From positions 1 to 18,122 of the forward strand of contig QHPA01000073.1 in the NCBI GenBank assembly GCA_003218935.1: a stretch of 18,122 bases of DNA, given 5' to 3'. The stretch comes from Verrucomicrobiota bacterium. Lineage in GTDB: Bacteria; Verrucomicrobiota; Verrucomicrobiia; Limisphaerales; AV2. The notes beneath the pieces were generated by a model. The model had not been told where the DNA came from and did no database searches. It was given only the letters and a program-made list of their open reading frames with translations. The position numbers and the translations under genes were made by a program. Of this stretch, positions 13,865 to 18,122 are shown piece by piece (positions within the stretch are counted from its first letter, which is position 1; each line of letters starts with the position of its first letter).

Positions 13865-15700
13865 CTATCGTTTATCAGGTTCGGTTTGCGGAGTGAAATC
13901 CCCGTCGTGGCCCGGCACGCTGTATTCATACGGTCCGCGATGGACCTCAATCGGCTTGTCGAAATTGCCGTGCGGCGGCGGGGTCGGCGTCTGCCATTCC
14001 AGCGTCGTGGCCCCCCACGGGTTGTCGGAGGTCACTTTTTTGCCCTTTTTCATGCTGAGGAAAAAGTTGATGATGAACGGAATCTGCGCCAGCCCCAGAC
14101 ACCACGCCGCCCACGAAATGTGCCGGTTCATGCCGAAAACCCACTGCGGCACGCCGACCAGACCCGCCGCCGGATCATCCGCGCCGGCGTAGGTGACGCC
14201 GCCGTCATACATGCGCCGCCCCAGGCCGGCCATGCCTTGCGCGAACATCGGCTGGAAAATCAAATTCATGAAAATCAATGAAGTCCAGAAGTGGACTTTG
14301 CCCCAGAACTCATTCATCAATCGACCGGTCGCTTTCGGATACCAGTAATAGATGCCGGCAAACAACCCGAAGATTGTTCCTGGCGCTACCACATAATGGA
14401 AATGGGCAATCACGTAATAGGTGTCGTGCAAGTGCAGGTCCGTAAAATTGAATCCCAGCGGCAAACCGGTCAGTCCGCCAATTCCAAACATCGGCAGGAA
14501 CGCCAACGCAAAAAGCATCGGCACGGTGAAACGAATCGAACCACCCCACAACGAAATGAAAAAACAAGTGAGAATGATCACCGACGGGATCGAAATGATC
14601 ATCGTCGTGGTCTGGAAGAAGGTGGCAATTTTGGTTCCCATGCCGGTCAGATACATGTGGTGCGCCCAGACGATGAACGACAGGAAGCCGATGCAGAGCA
14701 CCGAATAGACCAGCGACTTGTAACCCCAGATCGGCTTGCGCGTGTTATTCGCGATGATTTCGCAGACAATGCCCATCGCCGGCAAAATCAATACATAGAC
14801 CTCCGGATGTCCGAGGAACCAGAACAAGTGCTGCCAGAGCAACGGGCTTCCGCCGCCGCTGATCGGCAACGGTGTGGTGGTGCCCGGAGCGGCCAGGCCG
14901 GTGGGCAGGAAGAAGCTCGTGCCCGCCACGTTGTCCATCAACTGCAGGATGGCCGCCGCTTCCAGCGGAGGAAAGGCCAGCAGCAGCAGGAAGGCGGTGA
15001 CGAATTGCGCCCAGACAAAAAACGGCAACCGCATCCAGGTCATTCCCTTGGCCCGCAGTTGAATGATTGTGGCGATGAAATTGACCGCGCCCAGCAGCGA
15101 CGAAGTGATCAACAGCACCATCCCGAGGATCCAGAACGTTTGGCCGTTGGGGTGGTGCCCCATGTCCGCCAAGGTGGCCAGGGGCGAATACGAGGTCCAC
15201 CCGGACTTCGCTGCGCCGCCGGGGATAAAGAAGCTGAAAAACATCACGACGCCGCCCAGGAAATAAGCCTGGTAGCTGGCCATATTGACGCGCGGAAAGG
15301 CCATGTCCGGCGCGCCGATCTGGAGCGGCACAACGAAATTGCCGAACGCGGCAAACGCCACCGGCACAATCGCCAAAAACACCATGATCGTCCCGTGCAT
15401 CGCGCCGAAGGCGTTGTAGAGGTCCGGCAGCATCACCCCTTTGTTCACCATTTCATCGCCCAACAATTTCTGAAGGAATTCACCTACGACAGGCATCGGC
15501 TTGCCCGGATACGCAATCTGCCAGCGCATCAACATCATCAGGCAGAAGCCGAAGAACAGAAACAACAAGCCCGTGAGTCCGTATTGGATGCCGATGACCT
15601 TGTGGTCGGTGGAGAAAATATATTTACGCCAAAAGCCCAGCTCCTCGTGGTGCGCTCCGTGGGCGGCGTGCTGTTGAGTTTCTTCAGTTGTTGGCTGCAT
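13865..15700 (-). CDS. coxA: Cytochrome c oxidase subunit I, A-type with altered K-channel
   Basis: This is the catalytic subunit that reduces oxygen at the heme a3-CuB centre (611 aa, about 12 helices). Metal ligands are all present: His102 and His435 for heme a, His433 for heme a3, and His298, His347 and His348 for CuB, with Tyr302 available for the His-Tyr crosslink in GHPEVY. D-channel residues Asp132, Asn139 and Glu300 are conserved. The Mg-site residues His425 and Asp426 are present. By gap-free spacing from the CuB histidines, the K-channel Lys, Thr and Ser align with Ile376, Ser373 and Cys313 (SIPSVII and GIVC). A His-rich N-terminus precedes the first helix. The start is 113 bp after ctaB. 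The enzyme class is certain; the subtype is unusual. Confidence 0.97.
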   Translation of the reverse strand: MQPTTEETQQHAAHGAHHEELGFWRKYIFSTDHKVIGIQYGLTGLLFLFFGFCLMMLMRWQIAYPGKPMPVVGEFLQKLLGDEMVNKGVMLPDLYNAFGAMHGTIMVFLAIVPVAFAAFGNFVVPLQIGAPDMAFPRVNMASYQAYFLGGVVMFFSFFIPGGAAKSGWTSYSPLATLADMGHHPNGQTFWILGMVLLITSSLLGAVNFIATIIQLRAKGMTWMRLPFFVWAQFVTAFLLLLAFPPLEAAAILQLMDNVAGTSFFLPTGLAAPGTTTPLPISGGGSPLLWQHLFWFLGHPEVYVLILPAMGIVCEIIANNTRKPIWGYKSLVYSVLCIGFLSFIVWAHHMYLTGMGTKIATFFQTTTMIISIPSVIILTCFFISLWGGSIRFTVPMLFALAFLPMFGIGGLTGLPLGFNFTDLHLHDTYYVIAHFHYVVAPGTIFGLFAGIYYWYPKATGRLMNEFWGKVHFWTSLIFMNLIFQPMFAQGMAGLGRRMYDGGVTYAGADDPAAGLVGVPQWVFGMNRHISWAAWCLGLAQIPFIINFFLSMKKGKKVTSDNPWGATTLEWQTPTPPPHGNFDKPIEVHRGPYEYSVPGHDGDFTPQTEPDKR

Positions 15701-15813
15701 GACTTTCAGTTTCGTTCGCGTTTCGCCAGGAACCAGAAAAATCTACCAGGTCAAATTTTTGAGGGGCGCAAGTTAACTTCGCTCTTTGCCCACTGTCAAC
15801 GTCGAATCCAGGT

Positions 15814-16716
15814 CTATTTGATTTTGTCGAACACCATCAACCCCAACAACAGCGGCAAATAAATGATCGATGCATAAAAAAGTTGGCGGGCCCGCTGGAC
15901 AGTCAGGTCGCGCGAGAACCGGATGGCCTGCCACACGAATCCGAGGCTCAACACCAGAGCTCCAGTCAGATACACGGTTCCCTCCAGCCCGAACAAAAAA
16001 GGACACAGACTGATCGGCAGCAGACCGAGTGTGTGGCTGACTGCCTGACGGGAAGTGTGCTGGCCGTCCGGGTCAAACACCGGCAGCATCGCAAAGCCGG
16101 CCTTCGCATAGTCCTCGCGGTAAATCCAGGCGATTGCCAGAAAGTGAGGCAATTGCCAGAAGAACAGGATGGCGAACAGCGACCAGCCTTCAACGTTGAT
16201 TTCGCCCCCGGCGGCGGTCCAGCCCATCAACGGCGGCAGGGCGCCTGGAACCGCGCCGATGGCCGTGTTGAGGGGTGTCACCCGTTTCAATGGCGTGTAA
16301 ATAAACAGATAGCTGCCCAGCGTGATCCCGCCCAGCAAACTGGTCAACAGGTTGACCGCAATGGCCAGATGAACCAGGCCGGCGGCCGAACACAGGCCGC
16401 CAAAGATGAGAACGGTGTCCGGCCGCAACCGCCCCGAAGGCAGCGGACGGTCCTCCGTGCGCCGCATGAGCGCGTCATATTTTCGTTCCAACAACTGATT
16501 CAGCGCCGCCGCACCGCTCGCCATGAGTCCTGTGCCCAACAAAGTGTGAAACAGCAACAGGTAGTCCAGCGCGCCGTGAAAACCGACATAGAATCCCACC
16601 AGCGTCGTCAGCAGCACCAAAAAAGTCAGCCGCGCCTTGACCAGTTCGCTGAAGACGGTGAACCGGCTTTTGTCCGCGACGACCGCAGCGCCGAGGGATG
16701 GTGCGGTAGCTTTCAT
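15814..16716 (-). CDS. ctaB: Protoheme IX farnesyltransferase (heme O synthase)
   Basis: This UbiA-superfamily membrane prenyltransferase (CtaB/CyoE) adds a farnesyl group to heme b to make heme O, the precursor of heme A. The first aspartate-rich motif is NQLLERKYDALMRRTEDRP (about 73-91), with Asp81, Arg84, Arg85, Thr86 and Arg90 in the expected places. The second is REDYAKAGFAMLPV (about 197-210). About eight or nine hydrophobic spans fill the rest of its 300 residues, a normal length. The ATG at 16716 lies 7 bp after the restored ctaA stop and overlaps the stop of the unrestored ctaA frame, so the genes are tightly coupled. It works with CtaA to supply heme A for the CoxA encoded next. 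Confidence 0.96.
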   Translation of the reverse strand: MKATAPSLGAAVVADKSRFTVFSELVKARLTFLVLLTTLVGFYVGFHGALDYLLLFHTLLGTGLMASGAAALNQLLERKYDALMRRTEDRPLPSGRLRPDTVLIFGGLCSAAGLVHLAIAVNLLTSLLGGITLGSYLFIYTPLKRVTPLNTAIGAVPGALPPLMGWTAAGGEINVEGWSLFAILFFWQLPHFLAIAWIYREDYAKAGFAMLPVFDPDGQHTSRQAVSHTLGLLPISLCPFLFGLEGTVYLTGALVLSLGFVWQAIRFSRDLTVQRARQLFYASIIYLPLLLGLMVFDKIK

Positions 16717-16723
16717 TGCCCTG

Positions 16724-17717
16724 TCACACCTGAACGTCCGACGCGATGCCCGGCTCCGTTGCCAGTGGCGTCAATTTCGCCCGAACCGCCTCGCGCCTGG
16801 GCGCCGGTATCAGACAGCGGAATGCGATGATGGCCAACATCGCTCCGGTCATCAGTGACAGAGCGCCGAAGGCGACGTGCGCCGTGGCAACGTCCGCCGA
16901 TTTGCCGGTCCAGATCGTGGCCGCGCCCAGAAAAAGCTGACCGACGATCAACCCCAGCCACGCGCCGGACACTTTCGCCAGCGGATGACGCCGGCCGAGC
17001 CGGCAAGTGGCCAGCCAGGCGGCGCGCGCCGCGAGCAGCAGGATGGCCAGCGCCACGATCCGATGCGGCGACGGATTCGGCATCCAACGCCGGCCAGAGG
17101 CGGCCATAAGCCGCCGGAAAGTCCGGAACGGACAGGCCCGCGTGCTCATGCCGCATGGTCGCGCCCAGAATCAATTGCGCGAAAATCAAAAGCGTCGCAA
17201 ACAGGAACAGCCGGCGCAGACCGCCATCGTCCGGCCTGGTGGACTTGAACGACGGCGCATCTGACCACCAACGGCTGGTGAACAAGGCGATGGAACAGGT
17301 CAGCACAAAAAACAGTTGCGCGAGCGCGGCGTGAAAGATTCCGATCTCGGCCTTGAACAAAACGACTCGCAAACCGCCCAGGACTCCCTGCAACACGACG
17401 GCAAAAAAGGCGAAGACACCCAGCCAGCGCAACCAACGGCGCGATTCCTGAAACCAAAGCCAGACGGCGAGGACGGTAGTCAACAGCCCGACGCCCGACG
17501 CCACCAGCCGGTGCGTGTGTTCATAAAAGATTCCACCGACCCATTTCGATATCGGGAAGAAAAACAAATTGTAACCGAACGTATTCGGCCAGTCCGGCAC
17601 TGCCATCCCCGCGCCGTGGCTGGTGACCAGGCCGCCCAGGCAAATCAACGCGAGCGTCGCCGCCGCAGTCAGCAACGCGTAACGGCCTAGCCATCGATTT
17701 TCCTTCGTTCGGGTCAT
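16724..17717 (-). pseudogene. ctaA: Heme A synthase with a single-base frameshift
   Basis: CtaA/COX15 converts heme O to heme A. The N-terminal half is in one frame from the ATG at 17717: GGLVTSHGAGMAVPDWPNT, the heme-ligand segment FYEHTHRL, and IGIFHAALAQLFF. It continues to PDFPAAYGRLWPALD and then degenerates into a low-complexity Arg/Gly/Ala tail without helices. The second half continues in another frame: NPSPHRIVALAILLL (ligand His), LGAATIWTGKSADVATAHVAFGALSLM (ligand His), ending DVQV at 16724. Removing one base of the GG pair at about 17084-17085 joins the halves as WPALMPNPSPHR. A GTG at 17774 would extend the N-terminus by 19 residues, which I think less likely. The break could be a sequencing or assembly error or a true lesion. 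Confidence 0.88.
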
Positions 17718-17821
17718 CAATTCAAACGTGCCAATCCGGCGGTCAAAAACGAAACCGCTGTGAATGTTGTCCACAGCGGCCTTCTTTTGAAAAGTTTTTT
17801 TCAGTTCGCCGGGGCGGCCGC
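17718..17821. other. Gap between the cupredoxin-like gene and ctaA
   Basis: A 104-bp spacer, larger than the others in this cluster. It contains a short AT-only palindrome (cttttgaaaag, 17784-17794) next to seven T residues on the plus strand, inside a 6-bp GC inverted repeat (17776-17781 and 17816-17821). On the minus strand, the direction of transcription, no T-run follows, so a terminator for the upstream gene is not supported. A promoter for ctaA could lie here but no clear boxes are seen. Confidence 0.35.
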
Positions 17822-18122
17822 CTACTTCAGCTCAATCGTGAAGTCAACCTTGGTGTCGCCGTTCACGTTGATTTCTTTGCTGACTCCGGGGCCATCGCGG
17901 TGTGTCTTCGGGTGATACGCCTCAATCATGTATTTGCCGTTGGGCGCGCCGGAGATCTTGAAATTGCCGTCCTTGTCCGTCACTGCAAAGTAAGGATGAT
18001 CAAACACGCCGACGTAAGCGAACATCCACGGGTGGACATTACACATAAAACGAACCGGCACTTCCGGTTTGTCGAAGCCCCGTTCGTTCACCTGCTCTTT
18101 GGTGGGCTGGGCAAAGTTGAAC
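17822..18122 (-). CDS. Cupredoxin-like protein with carboxypeptidase-regulatory fold (partial)
   Basis: Only the C-terminal 99 residues are in the window; the frame stays open to the right edge (reading FNFAQPTKEQVNERGFDKPEV), so the start lies outside. The segment VRFMCNVHPWMFAYVGVFDHPYFAV carries Cys, His and Met in the C-x2-H-x2-M spacing of a type-1 copper site. It is followed by DKDGNFKISGAPNGKYMIEAYHP, a beta-sandwich repeat typical of carboxypeptidase-regulatory-like domains. Plastocyanin-like proteins of this kind are often periplasmic and lie beside oxidase genes. Standing at the head of the oxidase cluster, it may pass electrons to CoxB or carry copper. The N-terminal His ligand and signal peptide should lie beyond the edge. 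Confidence 0.8.
   Translation of the reverse strand, partial: FNFAQPTKEQVNERGFDKPEVPVRFMCNVHPWMFAYVGVFDHPYFAVTDKDGNFKISGAPNGKYMIEAYHPKTHRDGPGVSKEINVNGDTKVDFTIELK

Noticed and set aside
14291..15862. A 523-codon plus-strand open frame opposite coxA
   Set aside because: Its translation is rich in Arg, His and Gln with no recognisable domain, as expected for the complement of a GC-rich membrane-protein gene.
16713..17080. Single uninterrupted heme A synthase frame ending at 16713
   Set aside because: Its last 120 or so residues are hydrophilic low-complexity sequence, while the true helices and heme-ligand histidines lie in the neighbouring frame.
17776..17821. Possible terminator between the cupredoxin-like gene and ctaA
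   Set aside because: The T-run lies on the plus strand, where no gene precedes it; on the minus strand the stem is not followed by T residues.

Overview
The window reads as a chromosomal segment of a moderately GC-rich, aerobic Gram-negative bacterium. It is most likely from Verrucomicrobiota (Pedosphaera/Limisphaerales-like). I infer this from the YebC variant starting MGAQWKQAG, the glycogen-binding (CBM48) mini-protein, the UvrB/C-motif protein followed by YqeY, the cox gene order, and two palindromic intergenic repeats of a kind I associate with that group. The taxonomic call comes from memory of family members, not from a search. There are no rRNA, tRNA, CRISPR, phage or transposase genes.

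Left part (1-5286, all minus strand). From right to left: a class-V PLP aminotransferase related to isopenicillin-N epimerase; a palindromic repeat; a Tat-exported amidase; a 65-aa very basic secreted protein; a rho-independent terminator; and an exported gamma-glutamyltranspeptidase. The amidase and transpeptidase suggest periplasmic processing of amide or glutamyl compounds, but no single pathway is evident.

Middle part (5327-10473). YebC (minus) and an M48/Ste24-type membrane protease (plus) diverge from a short shared upstream region. A CBM48 protein and an EgtD-like methyltransferase follow on the minus strand. A roughly 220-bp nested palindrome separates the methyltransferase from a plus-strand pair: a UvrB/C-motif protein and a GatB/YqeY-domain protein.

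Right part (10550-18122, all minus strand) is an aa3-type cytochrome c oxidase locus. In transcription order it holds a cupredoxin-like protein cut by the window edge, ctaA (heme A synthase, frameshifted), ctaB (heme O synthase), coxA, coxC, coxD, two small membrane proteins, coxB, a SCO copper chaperone and a DUF420/CtaM-like assembly protein. Junctions are tight or overlapping, so structural subunits, heme A synthesis and copper insertion are probably co-expressed.

The most interesting signals are in this oxidase. CoxA keeps every metal ligand and the D-channel residues, but the K-channel Lys, Thr and Ser align with Ile, Ser and Cys. CoxC stops before its last transmembrane helix. CoxB has Gln for the Cu-A/Mg Glu. 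ctaA carries a single-base frameshift. Separately, the two intergenic palindromes share nearly identical outer ends around different interiors, which suggests one mobile or REP-like repeat class.
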